Shown: positions 1 to 9,481 of the stretch, piece after piece
How the letters are laid out: each line of letters starts with the position of its first letter
Position numbering within the stretch: the stretch's first letter is position 1
Source: Planctomycetota bacterium
Lineage (GTDB): Bacteria; Planctomycetota; Phycisphaerae; Phycisphaerales; SM1A02
Assembly (NCBI GenBank): GCA_022574595.1
Contig: JACZRS010000006.1
Coordinates: 41,848 to 105,847 of the forward strand
Reading direction: 5' to 3'
DNA length: 64,000 bases
Notes under the pieces: model-generated
What the model saw: the letters and a program-made list of their open reading frames with translations, nothing else
Database searches by the model: none
Told to the model about the DNA's origin: nothing
Made by a program: the position numbers and the translations under genes

Positions 1-576
1 CGTGAAGTTTTTGCTGGCGATGATCACGACATAAAGTACGTATTGCAAGAAGAACAAAAAGGCACAGGCCACGCGACAAATTGTGCAAGGGAATTACTGA
101 AAGATTTCACAGGCGATGTTTTCGTTCTAGGAGGCGATGGCCCACTTATCCGCTCCTTTATCTTGCAGCAAATGCTGGAGCAACAACGTAGTGCCCAAGC
201 AGCAGCAACACTTGCAACAGCCTCTATCGCTGACCCAACCGGCTATGGCCGAATCATCCGAAATCATGAAGGCCGATTCGAAGCAATCATCGAACATTCA
301 AACGCAACTCCCGACCAACAACTCATAACAGAAATCTACCCAAGCTATGCGTGCTTTGATTGCTCGCTGCTTTTTGAAATGTTAAATAAGCTTCAACCAA
401 ATGAAACTTCCGGTGAGTATTATGTAACTGATGTTCCTGCTATGTTGCGAGCAGAGGGTAAAATTGTCGAGCTAGTTCAAGGTGTACCGGAGGAAGATGT
501 ACTATCGATAAATACGCCGCAGCAACTAGCAGAAGTAGAATCCATCCTTAATAGCCGAAGCCTGGAGGAAGTATGA
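1..576 (+). CDS. GlmU-like UDP-N-acetylglucosamine uridylyltransferase domain protein (5' end outside window)
   Basis: The reading frame is open from the first base of the window, so the start lies upstream; 191 residues are visible. The segment LQEEQKGTGHA matches the nucleotide-binding region of GlmU-type sugar-1-phosphate uridylyltransferases, and GGDGPLI corresponds to the metal and uridine binding loop (usually GDxPL). A GYGRIIR segment follows, as in the family. The protein stops after the Rossmann-like domain and has no left-handed beta-helix acetyltransferase domain, so it is a single-domain form; either GlmU activity is split between two proteins or it acts on another sugar phosphate. 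Its stop overlaps the prs start by 4 bases (ATGA), which implies translational coupling. Family assignment is firm; exact substrate is inferred. Confidence 0.85.
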   Translation, partial: REVFAGDDHDIKYVLQEEQKGTGHATNCARELLKDFTGDVFVLGGDGPLIRSFILQQMLEQQRSAQAAATLATASIADPTGYGRIIRNHEGRFEAIIEHSNATPDQQLITEIYPSYACFDCSLLFEMLNKLQPNETSGEYYVTDVPAMLRAEGKIVELVQGVPEEDVLSINTPQQLAEVESILNSRSLEEV

Positions 577-1559
577 GTAAGGCTGATAGCGACCATCTAC
601 TAAAAGTATTCGCAGGTCGAGCGGGACTTGATCTTGCTCAAGCAATGTGTGATCGTCTTGAAATCCCCTTAGGGCAAGCGCGTACTGAACTTTTTCCCGA
701 TGGCGAATTGATGGTAAAGGTCGAAGAGGATGTGCGGGGAAGAGACTGCTTTGTTGTTCAGTCTACATCCCATCCCGTCAATGCCAACGTCATGGAGCTG
801 TTGATCTATATCGACTGCTTAAGGCGAGCATCAGCAAAGCGCATCACCGCGGTCATTCCCTACTTCGGTTACGCACGCCAGGATAGAAAAGATGAAGGCC
901 GCGTACCCATCACCGCCAAGCTTGTAGCCAATCTCATCACTGCTGCGGGCGCGGATCGTGTTTTATGTATGGACCTTCACGCAGCACAAATTCAAGGTTT
1001 CTTTGATATCCCGGTAGATCACCTTTCAGCTGCTCCAGTCTTTCTCGAATACTTTGATGATCATCGCGACATGTGGGGTAACCTGGTTGTTGTTTCACCT
1101 GATGTTGGAAATGTAAAGGTTGCTAACAAGTATGCAGATTCACTTGGTGCGGATTTAGCGATAATCGATAAACGCCGTGAATCGGGAATGGAAGTTGTAA
1201 CAAGAAACGTCATAGGTGATGTCGAGGGTAAAACTGTCCTGATGATTGATGACATTATTTCAACAGCCGGAACAGTTTGTGAAGCTGCTAAGGTTGTCAT
1301 GGAATATGGCGCTAAGGATGTAATTTGTGCAGCCACCCACTCGGTTCTTGTTGGCCCAGCCATGGAAAGGCTTACGACAAGTCCAATTAGCAGCATCATT
1401 GTCACAGACACTTTGCCCAACGGTGACAGATTCCAGCCCATTCAGGATAGGCTGGTTCGCCTGACGGTCGCCAACTTATTAGGTGATGCTGTCCATCGCA
1501 TTCACCACGATCAATCAGTGTCATCACTACTTCAAGCACGTATAGGTACGAAACGTTAA
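573..1559 (+). CDS. prs: Ribose-phosphate pyrophosphokinase
   Basis: Makes phosphoribosyl pyrophosphate from ribose 5-phosphate and ATP for nucleotide, histidine and tryptophan synthesis, in the cytoplasm. At 328 residues it has the usual length. Visible signatures are FPDGE near residue 41, YFGYARQDRK near 97 (ATP binding), DLHAAQIQGFF from residue 134 (the PRPP synthase signature) and the PRPP-binding loop LMIDDIISTAGT at 223-234. The ATG overlaps the upstream stop by 4 bases and a GGAGG-like site lies just before it. It forms the head of a plus-strand run with rplY and pth, a neighbourhood (glmU-prs-rplY-pth) common in bacteria. Confidence 0.97.
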   Translation: MSKADSDHLLKVFAGRAGLDLAQAMCDRLEIPLGQARTELFPDGELMVKVEEDVRGRDCFVVQSTSHPVNANVMELLIYIDCLRRASAKRITAVIPYFGYARQDRKDEGRVPITAKLVANLITAAGADRVLCMDLHAAQIQGFFDIPVDHLSAAPVFLEYFDDHRDMWGNLVVVSPDVGNVKVANKYADSLGADLAIIDKRRESGMEVVTRNVIGDVEGKTVLMIDDIISTAGTVCEAAKVVMEYGAKDVICAATHSVLVGPAMERLTTSPISSIIVTDTLPNGDRFQPIQDRLVRLTVANLLGDAVHRIHHDQSVSSLLQARIGTKR

Positions 1560-1620
1560 GAAAGTTGTTTAACAACGAGCGGCTTGTCCGCTAGTTTGAA
1601 TTAATATAAGGATCCCATAA

Positions 1621-2292
1621 ATGCATGATACGCCAACCATTTCCGCAACTTCGCGGGAACGAACAGGCACGCGTTACTCACAGAGGTTACGCAAGCAAGG
1701 CCGTCTCCCGGCCGTGATCTACGGCCATAAGAAGACTCCTCTATCAGTCTCCATAGATGAGAAAGAGATTTTGATTCTTCTTCACAGCGGAGCGCACGTA
1801 CTAGAGGTCAAAGTTGAGGGCGGTTCAAAAGAAACCTGTTTAGTTAAAGACCTTCAGTTCGGCTATCTAGGGGATAACGTAATTCACGTTGACTTTGCCC
1901 GTGTTGATCTTGATGAAGAAGTAACCGTCAATGTTCACCTGAACTTTGTGGGCGTACCTGAGTCAGCAAAGAAAGCTGAAGCTATTTTAACACACGACAT
2001 AACAGAACTGGAAGTTATCTGCAAAGTCAATGCCATTCCCGAAGAAATCCGTGTGGATTTGACTGCTATGGGTGAAGCAACGCTCTTTACAATTGGTCAA
2101 ATAGAGTTGCCCGCAGGGCTTAAAGCTACTGCTGACTCGGAATCTCCTGTATGTCACATCTCATTCGTCCACCAGGAAGAAGCCGAAGGCGAAGAGGTTG
2201 AGATTGATAGCAGTGAAGCTGAACCTGAAGTTATTACTGAAGCAAAGACTGATGATAAAGATGGTGATGCCAAGAAAGAGTCTGACAAGTGA
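1621..2292 (+). CDS. rplY: Large ribosomal subunit protein bL25 (CTC/TL5 form)
   Basis: Binds 5S rRNA in the large ribosomal subunit. The N-terminal part (about residues 9-100) carries the L25 pattern, including the R-x-x-G-x-L-P-A-V-I-Y-G segment near residues 26-35. The second half is the TL5/CTC beta-domain found in longer L25 proteins, and the last 30 residues are acidic and low-complexity. At 223 residues it fits the long form. It lies 61 bases after prs and its stop overlaps the pth GTG start, so the two are probably co-translated. Confidence 0.95.
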   Translation: MHDTPTISATSRERTGTRYSQRLRKQGRLPAVIYGHKKTPLSVSIDEKEILILLHSGAHVLEVKVEGGSKETCLVKDLQFGYLGDNVIHVDFARVDLDEEVTVNVHLNFVGVPESAKKAEAILTHDITELEVICKVNAIPEEIRVDLTAMGEATLFTIGQIELPAGLKATADSESPVCHISFVHQEEAEGEEVEIDSSEAEPEVITEAKTDDKDGDAKKESDK

Positions 2293-2864
2293 AGCTGATT
2301 GTTGGTTTAGGAAATCCCGGCGCTCAATATGACAAGACGCGGCATAACGTCGGCTTTTTGGCATTGGATAGTATCGCAAGACGCCTCGCTGCTGGTGAGG
2401 TTGGCCGCAGCAAATTCCATGGCGTGCTGCTTGATACAACTATCAAAGGGCAACGCATTTTGCTCCTAAAACCAACAACATTCATGAATTGCTCAGGCCA
2501 GGCAGTCGCTGAAGCTGTGAGGTTTTATCGCATTGATGCAGCAACACATCTACTAGTAATAGTTGATGATGTTGCGCTGGAATGCGGGCTGCTTCGTCTG
2601 CGTGAAAGTGGTGGAGCCGGTGGGCACAACGGACTAACCGATATCGAAGAAAAACTCTCGACGGATCAATATCCACGATTAAGAATCGGCATTGATAGCT
2701 CGGATGTAATACCTCAGCGCGAATATGTGCTGGGCAAGTTTAGACCAGATCAACAAGAGCTAATTGATGCTGCAATAAATACAGCTGTTGATGCCTGCGT
2801 GTGTTGGGCGTTAAACGGAACAACAGAAACCATGAATCGCTATAACCGCAAGAATACTGCGTAA
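2289..2864 (+). CDS. pth: Peptidyl-tRNA hydrolase
   Basis: Releases tRNA from peptidyl-tRNA that has dropped off ribosomes. The N terminus IVGLGNPGAQYDKTRHNVGF is the classical Pth signature, with the catalytic histidine at residue 19; KPTTFMNCSG and the GGAGGHNG loop are also present. At 191 residues it is a normal length. The start is GTG, overlapping the rplY stop (GTGA), and no better ATG lies downstream because the signature begins at residue 4. Confidence 0.97.
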   Translation: MKLIVGLGNPGAQYDKTRHNVGFLALDSIARRLAAGEVGRSKFHGVLLDTTIKGQRILLLKPTTFMNCSGQAVAEAVRFYRIDAATHLLVIVDDVALECGLLRLRESGGAGGHNGLTDIEEKLSTDQYPRLRIGIDSSDVIPQREYVLGKFRPDQQELIDAAINTAVDACVCWALNGTTETMNRYNRKNTA

Positions 2865-2888
2865 ACCAATTGTTAATGAGGGCAGATT

Positions 2889-3386
2889 ATGCCAGAACAG
2901 CAGAAGAATTATTACGAAGGCCTTTTTCTCTTTCCGCAATCTGTAACAGCAAATTTGCAAGCAGCTTCGGATCATGTCAAGGAAATTTTGCAGCGAGCTG
3001 AGGTAAGTTTAATCAGCTTCAAAAAGTGGGATGAACGCCGACTCGCTTATGAAGTTAAGGGTAACAGGCGAGGTGTTTTTTTCCTGGTTTACTTTGAAGC
3101 TCACGGTAGCGCAATCGCTAAAATTGATCGTGACTGCAATCTGTCAGAGCAGGTGTTACGTGCAATGATCACTCGAGCGGATAATATGTCACTTGAGCAA
3201 ATGCAAGCAGCAGACGGTCAAGAGCAACTTGCGGTTGAAATCAAATTGCGCGCAACTGAAGAAGCCGAAGCGGCTGAAAAGGCTGAAAAGCCCAAAGAAG
3301 AAATTAAGGAAACTGTTAAGGTTGTCCAAAAGCCCGAAATAGTTGTAGAAACAACTGAGGATGTCCCGGTAACTAAAGAGTCTTGA
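2889..3386 (+). CDS. rpsF: Small ribosomal subunit protein bS6 with charged C-terminal extension
   Basis: S6 binds the central domain of 16S rRNA with S18. The first 97 or so residues follow the S6 fold: YYEGLFLFP at the start, then KKWDERRLAYEVKGNRRG in the middle, which is the family's K-x-W-G-x-R-x-L-A-Y motif. The remaining 65 residues are a tail rich in Glu, Lys and Ala. At 165 residues it is longer than the usual 95-135. It is followed by ssb and rplI as in many bacteria, but rpsR is not in its usual place between ssb and rplI. Confidence 0.95.
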   Translation: MPEQQKNYYEGLFLFPQSVTANLQAASDHVKEILQRAEVSLISFKKWDERRLAYEVKGNRRGVFFLVYFEAHGSAIAKIDRDCNLSEQVLRAMITRADNMSLEQMQAADGQEQLAVEIKLRATEEAEAAEKAEKPKEEIKETVKVVQKPEIVVETTEDVPVTKES

Positions 3387-3480
3387 TCTGCTGGAACTTG
3401 TATATACTTTTGAACATGTATTTATTAGACTGAATGTCACATTACGATTTTTTGGAACTATAAACCTTTAGGGGTAAATC

Positions 3481-3969
3481 ATGGCTGGTAGCTTTAATAA
3501 AGTAATTTTAATGGGTAATTTGACACGCGATGTTGAACTAAAAACATTGCCAAGCGATCAGAGCGTCGCAAAAATTGGTCTGGCGGTAAATCGCAAATTT
3601 CGAACCAAAGATGGCGAAAATCGCGAAGAAGTCACATTCATCGATTGTGAAGCTTGGGGCAGAACCGCAGAGATTATGAACCAATATCTGTCAAAGGGAA
3701 GACCTGTATTAATCGAAGGCCGCCTCAAGCTCGATCAATGGCAAGATAAGGAAGGGCAAAACCGCTCGAAACTTAAAGTTGTTATTGAAAACTTCAAGTT
3801 TGTAGATTCAGGTGGTGGTTCGGGTGGCTCGGGAGGTTCCGGGGGTTCCGGGGGTTACGAGGGCAGCTCATCCCGACAAGCGGTAGGAGCAACAAGCGAT
3901 AGCCAATCAGGATCAGCAAGTTCCTCCGAACAACATCAGCCGGTTAGTGAGGATGACATTCCCTTTTAA
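3481..3969 (+). CDS. ssb: Single-stranded DNA-binding protein
   Basis: Coats single-stranded DNA during replication and repair. The OB fold occupies about residues 1-112, beginning FNKVILMGNLTRDVELK and including the FIDCEAWGRTAE motif. A Gly/Ser-rich linker built from GGSGGS repeats follows, then the acidic tip EDDIPF that recruits partner proteins. At 162 residues it is typical. The Gly-Ser linker is encoded by near-tandem GGTTCCGGG repeats around 3815-3856, which could vary in copy number. A plausible site AGGGG lies about 7 bases before the ATG. Confidence 0.97.
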   Translation: MAGSFNKVILMGNLTRDVELKTLPSDQSVAKIGLAVNRKFRTKDGENREEVTFIDCEAWGRTAEIMNQYLSKGRPVLIEGRLKLDQWQDKEGQNRSKLKVVIENFKFVDSGGGSGGSGGSGGSGGYEGSSSRQAVGATSDSQSGSASSSEQHQPVSEDDIPF

Positions 3970-4071
3970 CCAACTACCTTAACGTTTATTAGTAATTTTT
4001 TGTAGCTCGCAATACGCGAACCTATTCGAACTTAATGATCGAAGTAACGATCTATATTTTAGTGAAATAAA

Positions 4072-4644
4072 ATGTCCAAGAACACAGAATTGTTATTGCT
4101 CAACAGCATCGAGAATCTCGGAATTGTTGGCGATGTAGTAAAAGTAAAAACCGGGTACGCACGCAACTTCTTATTGCCGCAAGGTCTGGCGGAAGTCCCC
4201 ACACCTTCAAAGATCGAAAGCCTTAAGGAAGCTCGCGCTGCAGCGCAGGCTGAGATGAATGCACTCAGAAGCGCGCGTCTGCAAATCGTCGATCAGCTGA
4301 CTGATGTGACAATCACACTGACTAGAAGCTGCAACGATCAAGGTAGTCTCTATGGCTCGGTCACTCCACGTGATATTGCAGATGCACTTCATGAAGCAGG
4401 CCACGGAGTTACACCAGAATATGTGCGATTAGCTCATCCGATTCGCCATATTGGAAGCCATCCCGTTCCAATCCAATTCGATAAGGATCTCAAGGCTGAG
4501 GTGACACTGGTAGTAAATCCCGACCGTGAACTCGAAGCACTCATGGAAGATAAAGATAAACCAACTGAGGCTGAAGAAACTCCAGCAGATGACAATAACG
4601 AGGTGGAAACCAAGCAGGAAGAGGAGCCTGCAACTGCTTCCTAA
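4072..4644 (+). CDS. rplI: Large ribosomal subunit protein bL9
   Basis: A structural protein of the large ribosomal subunit. The N-terminal RNA-binding domain is clear: LLLLNSIENLGIVGDVVKVK followed by GYARNFLLPQGLA, the L9 signature. A connecting helix and the C-terminal domain (GSLYGSVTPRDIADAL) follow, then an acidic tail of about 35 residues. At 190 residues it is longer than the usual 150 because of that tail. It closes the translation cluster; the next gene is convergent. Confidence 0.96.
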   Translation: MSKNTELLLLNSIENLGIVGDVVKVKTGYARNFLLPQGLAEVPTPSKIESLKEARAAAQAEMNALRSARLQIVDQLTDVTITLTRSCNDQGSLYGSVTPRDIADALHEAGHGVTPEYVRLAHPIRHIGSHPVPIQFDKDLKAEVTLVVNPDRELEALMEDKDKPTEAEETPADDNNEVETKQEEEPATAS

Positions 4645-4683
4645 TTTCTTAACGAAGCTCAGCTAATGGAAAAGATTTGATTA

Positions 4684-5076
4684 CTATCTTGCAATACGCA
4701 AGGCAGGCGATCGCTCAGCTTCACACAAAAATCGAAGCTCAAGATATCTTGCTACATAATCAAGAAGGCTGGAAGCTTCGGGAATCTTCGGATTATTGGT
4801 TGGCCCCATCGGCTCAAAACGCATCCCTCGAAAACGATCGACTGCATCCTGTAATGGCAAACCGTATTGCAAAGCCAAACTAAAGGCACGACAAAAGCCC
4901 TGCATCAACCCTGAAAGTGTTGAGCCTTCTTTGCTCATCTTAATAAAGATCTCGCCGGGTTGGCCATCACTAAATAGACCGATTGTCAGATACCCCTCAT
5001 AACCCGCAACGGTGAACTTATGCGTTTCGGATTTTCTAGTGGTCGGAAGAACCTTGCGGTTATTAGCAACAGGCAT
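4684..5076 (-). CDS. Standalone TSCPD-domain protein (C-terminal module of B12-dependent ribonucleotide reductase)
   Basis: The segment GEIFIKMSKEGSTLSGLMQG followed by FSLALQYGLPL and RFRGMRFEPMGPTNNP matches the C-terminal TSCPD region of adenosylcobalamin-dependent ribonucleotide reductase (NrdJ). That module lies after the catalytic barrel and is needed for full enzyme function. Here it is a separate 130-residue protein with no catalytic domain in the window. It could be the detached tail of a split NrdJ encoded elsewhere or a regulator built on that fold. The start is the ATG at 5076. It converges on rplI with a short gap of 39 bases. Confidence 0.8.
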   Translation of the reverse strand: MPVANNRKVLPTTRKSETHKFTVAGYEGYLTIGLFSDGQPGEIFIKMSKEGSTLSGLMQGFCRAFSLALQYGLPLQDAVDRFRGMRFEPMGPTNNPKIPEASSLLDYVARYLELRFLCEAERSPALRIAR

Positions 5077-5159
5077 TATTGAGTCTCACAAAATGCGTAA
5101 AAAGTATCAATGAACTGTGAAACACATTCATCGGCCAGTAGCATTGTTGGCCTTCAAAT

Positions 5160-6098
5160 TCAACCGGCAGGTATTAACGCCAGCTTCCAAACACACCAGG
5201 CAATGGCAAACACAAGAACCCCTCCACCCCAAATCAGCCCAGAAATGCCTGATAGCCGTTTTAGCAGCATGGGAAAACATGCTAATGCTATGAGCATTAC
5301 CGATTCAGGCGCAAATATCCAAAAATCTTTGGCAACATGAATATACTTTTCACCATCGCCTGAGTTGAGAACTACTCTAGCCATGGGAACCAACTGCATA
5401 AGCGTCATGAAGCCGATCGCAAAGAAAACTCCGTAGCACGCAACCCATCCTCCAACACGAAGAACTCGTAGTGGACCACCAAGTGATGCAACAATCGCAA
5501 GGGCCATGATTGCGTAAACCATCATCAGAGTACTGCTAATTCGCGCAAGATCTTTTTCGATAAATAAAGCAACAAGCGCTTGCGCAACCCCTAAACCAAG
5601 CACCCAACTAAAGCCAGCGCTGTTGCGATCTTGATCGTTATCACCAGCGTCATTAGGCAATTGATCCGTTGGCGTATTTAACCAAAGTGAAATAGCAGCA
5701 ATAGCAAATACACATTGGCCAACTGGTATGGTTAATTCATTAGCAGCTGCAAGAAGTAGCAAGATAACACCACTTGCCAGCCACATTACTATGCTAAAAG
5801 CGCTAAGCGAATCATTCTGATCTTTTATGGATTTGCTAACAATCAAGGAACATCCTGCTGCAACAAGACCGCAAACTACAGGCCCACCAATGGCAATCCA
5901 GCCAAACCCGCTAACCGAATTCTCAACTCTCGTAGCCTGTAGAGCCAGGGGAAATACAATAGCGATGGGTAATACAACATCAAGCGTAATGCCCTTAGGT
6001 GAACTAGCCTTGCATGTTGAGCGAAACGCTCTGCGCAATAGCTCCAATCCGACCACAGCCAGAGTTGCCTGCACCAAAAGCAATATCCACCATAACAT
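5160..6098 (-). CDS. Polytopic membrane protein of unknown function
   Basis: A 312-residue protein with about nine or ten hydrophobic stretches, beginning MLWWILLLVQATLAVVGLE, and short charged loops typical of an inner-membrane protein. I recognise no family motif. It lies 22 bases after mfd on the same strand and 83 bases before the TSCPD gene, so it may be read through from mfd. A membrane role is all that can be supported. Confidence 0.7.
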   Translation of the reverse strand: MLWWILLLVQATLAVVGLELLRRAFRSTCKASSPKGITLDVVLPIAIVFPLALQATRVENSVSGFGWIAIGGPVVCGLVAAGCSLIVSKSIKDQNDSLSAFSIVMWLASGVILLLLAAANELTIPVGQCVFAIAAISLWLNTPTDQLPNDAGDNDQDRNSAGFSWVLGLGVAQALVALFIEKDLARISSTLMMVYAIMALAIVASLGGPLRVLRVGGWVACYGVFFAIGFMTLMQLVPMARVVLNSGDGEKYIHVAKDFWIFAPESVMLIALACFPMLLKRLSGISGLIWGGGVLVFAIAWCVWKLALIPAG

Positions 6099-6120
6099 GG
6101 AAAGTAGTGTATCCCTCTTA

Positions 6121-9100
6121 CTAAGTAGGTGCGGTAACCTGCCCCCGATTTACTTGATGTGATAGATTGCTCAATCGATGACGAAGCACCGTAAGAATCG
6201 TCTGCGACTCGAAATAGTTTGGTGGCGGACGGTAATAAACCTGAACCAGCCCCCTAGCATCCGCCTGGCCAACTAACCTGAGTGTTCCCTTGGCGTCGCG
6301 CAACAGCTCTTGAAGCTCAAGAGGTCGCTCAGTTAGAATAATCAAATCATGTTCGTGTCGAGTTATTGATTTTATCCCCATAGCAGTTGCAAGAATTCTA
6401 ATTTCTGATAGATGCAGCATTGTCTGGGCACTAGTCGGCAGTTCACCATAAGCACTTTCAAGATCACGCTCGACTTGTTCTAACTGCTGGATAGTTTCTG
6501 CTCGACTTATGCGCCTATATGCTTCAAGCCTACGAGTATCAGATGGAATATACCCTTTAATAAGCGAGCCAGAAATACCTATGTCAATAATCGTATCCAG
6601 CGCTGTCTCCGTCGATTCATCCTTTAATTTCGCTACGGCCTGCTCTAGTATTTGACAATACATTTCATAACCAACAACTGCGATATGCCCGGACTGTTCT
6701 GCGCCTAATAAATTGCCTGCACCGCGCAGCTCCAAGTCACGCAATGCAATTTTAAATCCAGCACCGAGCATTGAAAACTGCTCAATAGCTCTTAGCCGCT
6801 TCATTGCAACTTCAGAAATAACATTATCTGAATCTAAAAGCAAATAACAATATGCGCGATGTTTGTATCTCCCGACCCTGCCTCGCAGTTGGTGTAGTTC
6901 GGAAAGCCCAAACATATTTGCATCATTAATGAACATAGTATTTGCGGTCGGTATATCAATTCCCGATTCAATAATGGTTGTGCAAACTAAAATGTCCGCT
7001 TCATGCCTCATGAATTTAAGCATCACAGACTCAAGTTGCCTTGCAGGCATTTGCCCGTGGCCGACAATTACCCGCGCATCAGGAACAAGCCGCTGTACCT
7101 CATCCGCAACCGACTGAATGTTATGTACGCGGTTATGCACATAGAACACCTGCCCCTCGCGCGCAAGTTCGCGCTCTAACGCTATCTGCACACGATGTTT
7201 TTCATAGCTTAACACTTCAGTAACAATGGCGCGCCGATCAAGCGGTGCAGTTGAAAGAGAACTAATATCACGAAGCCCTAACAGTGACATGTGAAGCGTG
7301 CGTGGAATCGGCGTGGCGCTTAATGTCAGCACATCAGCCGTCATTCGAAATTCCAGAAGTCGATGCTTATGCTCTACCCCAAAACGCTGCTCTTCATCAA
7401 TAATTACTAGCCCAAGATCAGCAAATTGAACATCTTTACTAAGCAGTCGATGCGTGCCAATAATTATGTCCACCAGACCTTGCTCAACAGCTTTGAGAAC
7501 TTGGCCTTGCTCCTTTTTGGTTTTGAATCTACTTAACGATTCAATGCGAAACGGATAGTCCGCGAATCTCTGCTTAAATGTTCTTTCGTGCTGCTCCGCT
7601 AATACAGTAGTTGGCACTAAAACTGCGACTTGTTTGCCATATTCCGCTGCTTTAAATGCTGCTCTTATTGCGACTTCTGTCTTTCCAAACCCCACATCGC
7701 CGCAAATAAGTCGATCCATAGGCCGAGCGCCCGCCATATCCGCCTTGACTTCAGCAATAGCGGTTAATTGGTCTTCGGTTTCTTGATAGGGAAACTCAGC
7801 TTCAAACTCTTTTTGCCAGGTAGTGTCAGCTGGATATCGTATTCCAGGCATCAACTCGCGTGCAGCTTGTACCCGCAGCATTTCTCCAGCAAGATCTCGA
7901 ACAGCTTCTCTCACTCTACCTTTTTGATTGTTCCATTTCACGCCGCCAAGATGTGAAAGCTCGGGCTTGCCTTTGAATGCTCCAATATATTTTTGTACAA
8001 ATTCAATTTTCGATGCCGGAACGTGAAGTTTGCTGCCCTTAGCAAATTCCAGTGTGAGAAATTCCTGCAAGTCACCACTTGAGCTATCCTTAATCATTTG
8101 AAGCTGAATAAAGCGCGCTATTCCATGATCGCGATGAACAACAATATCCCCTAGTTGAAGATCAACAAACGTATCCATAGCCCGCGAAGCCAGGCGATGC
8201 ACTTTCCGCCTTACTTGATAACGATGCAGCAATTCCTGATGCGGAACAACGGCTAATTTAGTTTGTGAACCATCCCATAGAAACCCACGATGAACGTACT
8301 GTCTTTGGATTTTCACCTTGGAATTAGGCGCTAGCTCGGTAAGCAATTCTCCTATACGCTGCGCTTCACCATCATTTTGGCACATAACAATGGTTTCCCA
8401 TTGATCGCTAAGTTGCGCTAATTCCACAACAGCCTTTGATGAATCTTCATCAAACGAAACAAGTGGCTGCACCGGCAAATCAACAGTTTTATCCGGTGCT
8501 GAACCCGGTGAGTATTGATTAACTTCTGCTACTGCGCAGCAGGTTTGCACAAGTGATGCGATAACTTCTGCGCAAGTTAAGATATTTCGCGCATCAGAAG
8601 TGCGATCCATATAGCTTCGACCTTGCTCATTAATCTCAACCATTTCAGCTAAAATTGCCACGGTATTTGGCGCAAGATATGAAGTTAATAGTTCTTCACC
8701 GCAATACTCTTTTTCATCTTTTACAGCTGCACGTGTTAGCTCAATCTGCTCAAGACGACGATCTGATGCAAGTGTGTCCAGATCAACTTCAAATAGACCT
8801 TCAACCGCATCACCAAATAAATCTATTCGCAATGGAGCAACACCAGGGCAGAATATATCTATGATCCCACCTCGAATCGCATATTCTCCAGGTGAATCTA
8901 TAGCTTCGACTCTGGTATAACCCGCATCATGCAACCAATTCGTGAACGATTTCAAATCAAGAGTTTGTCCAGTTGATATTAAGTAAATTGCATCTTTTAA
9001 CTGCGTCCTTGCTGGAACCGTCTGCATTAATGCGTGTATGGGTGTCACTAATACGCGTGGTCCATCCTCAGCCACAAGTTTTCGCAGCAAACTCAATCGC

Positions 9101-9423
9101 TCGTTAATCAGCTCGACATGGACCATCGATTCGCCGGGCAACTGCTCCATTGCTGGGAACTTTGCGACTTTAACTCCCGCAGCTTCAAGTTCATCAACAG
9201 CTTCATCTGCCTGATCAAGATGACCAACAACTAGAAGTATGGTTGAATCAATATGCTCTGTCAGGGCTGCCGTTAGCAAGATTGTGCTTGACCCCACCGA
9301 ACCGCGTGCCGCAACCAAGCCCCCATTGTTAAGTAGCTCGACAAGCTTCTGTACGGAAGCATCGGTTGCAAGACGTTTTACTATCGTCACAGTTAAAGTT
9401 CCAAGCCATGCGCGCACGACCAC
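6121..9423 (-). CDS. mfd: Transcription-repair coupling factor Mfd
   Basis: An ATP-driven DNA translocase that displaces RNA polymerase stalled at lesions and recruits UvrA. At 1100 residues it is full length. In order: a UvrB-like N-terminal region containing the VEAIDSPGEYAIRGGIIDIF segment, the RNA polymerase interaction domain (GDIVVHRDHGIARF), the RecG-like helicase with Walker A GDVGFGKTE near residue 575 and the DEEQ box near 676 (VIIDEEQRFGV), the QLRGRVGR motif, and the C-terminal TRCF domain. The start is a GTG at 9423. It heads a minus-strand run with the membrane protein downstream. Confidence 0.97.
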   Translation of the reverse strand: MVVRAWLGTLTVTIVKRLATDASVQKLVELLNNGGLVAARGSVGSSTILLTAALTEHIDSTILLVVGHLDQADEAVDELEAAGVKVAKFPAMEQLPGESMVHVELINERLSLLRKLVAEDGPRVLVTPIHALMQTVPARTQLKDAIYLISTGQTLDLKSFTNWLHDAGYTRVEAIDSPGEYAIRGGIIDIFCPGVAPLRIDLFGDAVEGLFEVDLDTLASDRRLEQIELTRAAVKDEKEYCGEELLTSYLAPNTVAILAEMVEINEQGRSYMDRTSDARNILTCAEVIASLVQTCCAVAEVNQYSPGSAPDKTVDLPVQPLVSFDEDSSKAVVELAQLSDQWETIVMCQNDGEAQRIGELLTELAPNSKVKIQRQYVHRGFLWDGSQTKLAVVPHQELLHRYQVRRKVHRLASRAMDTFVDLQLGDIVVHRDHGIARFIQLQMIKDSSSGDLQEFLTLEFAKGSKLHVPASKIEFVQKYIGAFKGKPELSHLGGVKWNNQKGRVREAVRDLAGEMLRVQAARELMPGIRYPADTTWQKEFEAEFPYQETEDQLTAIAEVKADMAGARPMDRLICGDVGFGKTEVAIRAAFKAAEYGKQVAVLVPTTVLAEQHERTFKQRFADYPFRIESLSRFKTKKEQGQVLKAVEQGLVDIIIGTHRLLSKDVQFADLGLVIIDEEQRFGVEHKHRLLEFRMTADVLTLSATPIPRTLHMSLLGLRDISSLSTAPLDRRAIVTEVLSYEKHRVQIALERELAREGQVFYVHNRVHNIQSVADEVQRLVPDARVIVGHGQMPARQLESVMLKFMRHEADILVCTTIIESGIDIPTANTMFINDANMFGLSELHQLRGRVGRYKHRAYCYLLLDSDNVISEVAMKRLRAIEQFSMLGAGFKIALRDLELRGAGNLLGAEQSGHIAVVGYEMYCQILEQAVAKLKDESTETALDTIIDIGISGSLIKGYIPSDTRRLEAYRRISRAETIQQLEQVERDLESAYGELPTSAQTMLHLSEIRILATAMGIKSITRHEHDLIILTERPLELQELLRDAKGTLRLVGQADARGLVQVYYRPPPNYFESQTILTVLRHRLSNLSHQVNRGQVTAPT

Positions 9424-9481
9424 CCGCCGATGGACGCTCCATCGGTGGTGTCTGCCATTAGTTTTCCCCTACCCATTATCC

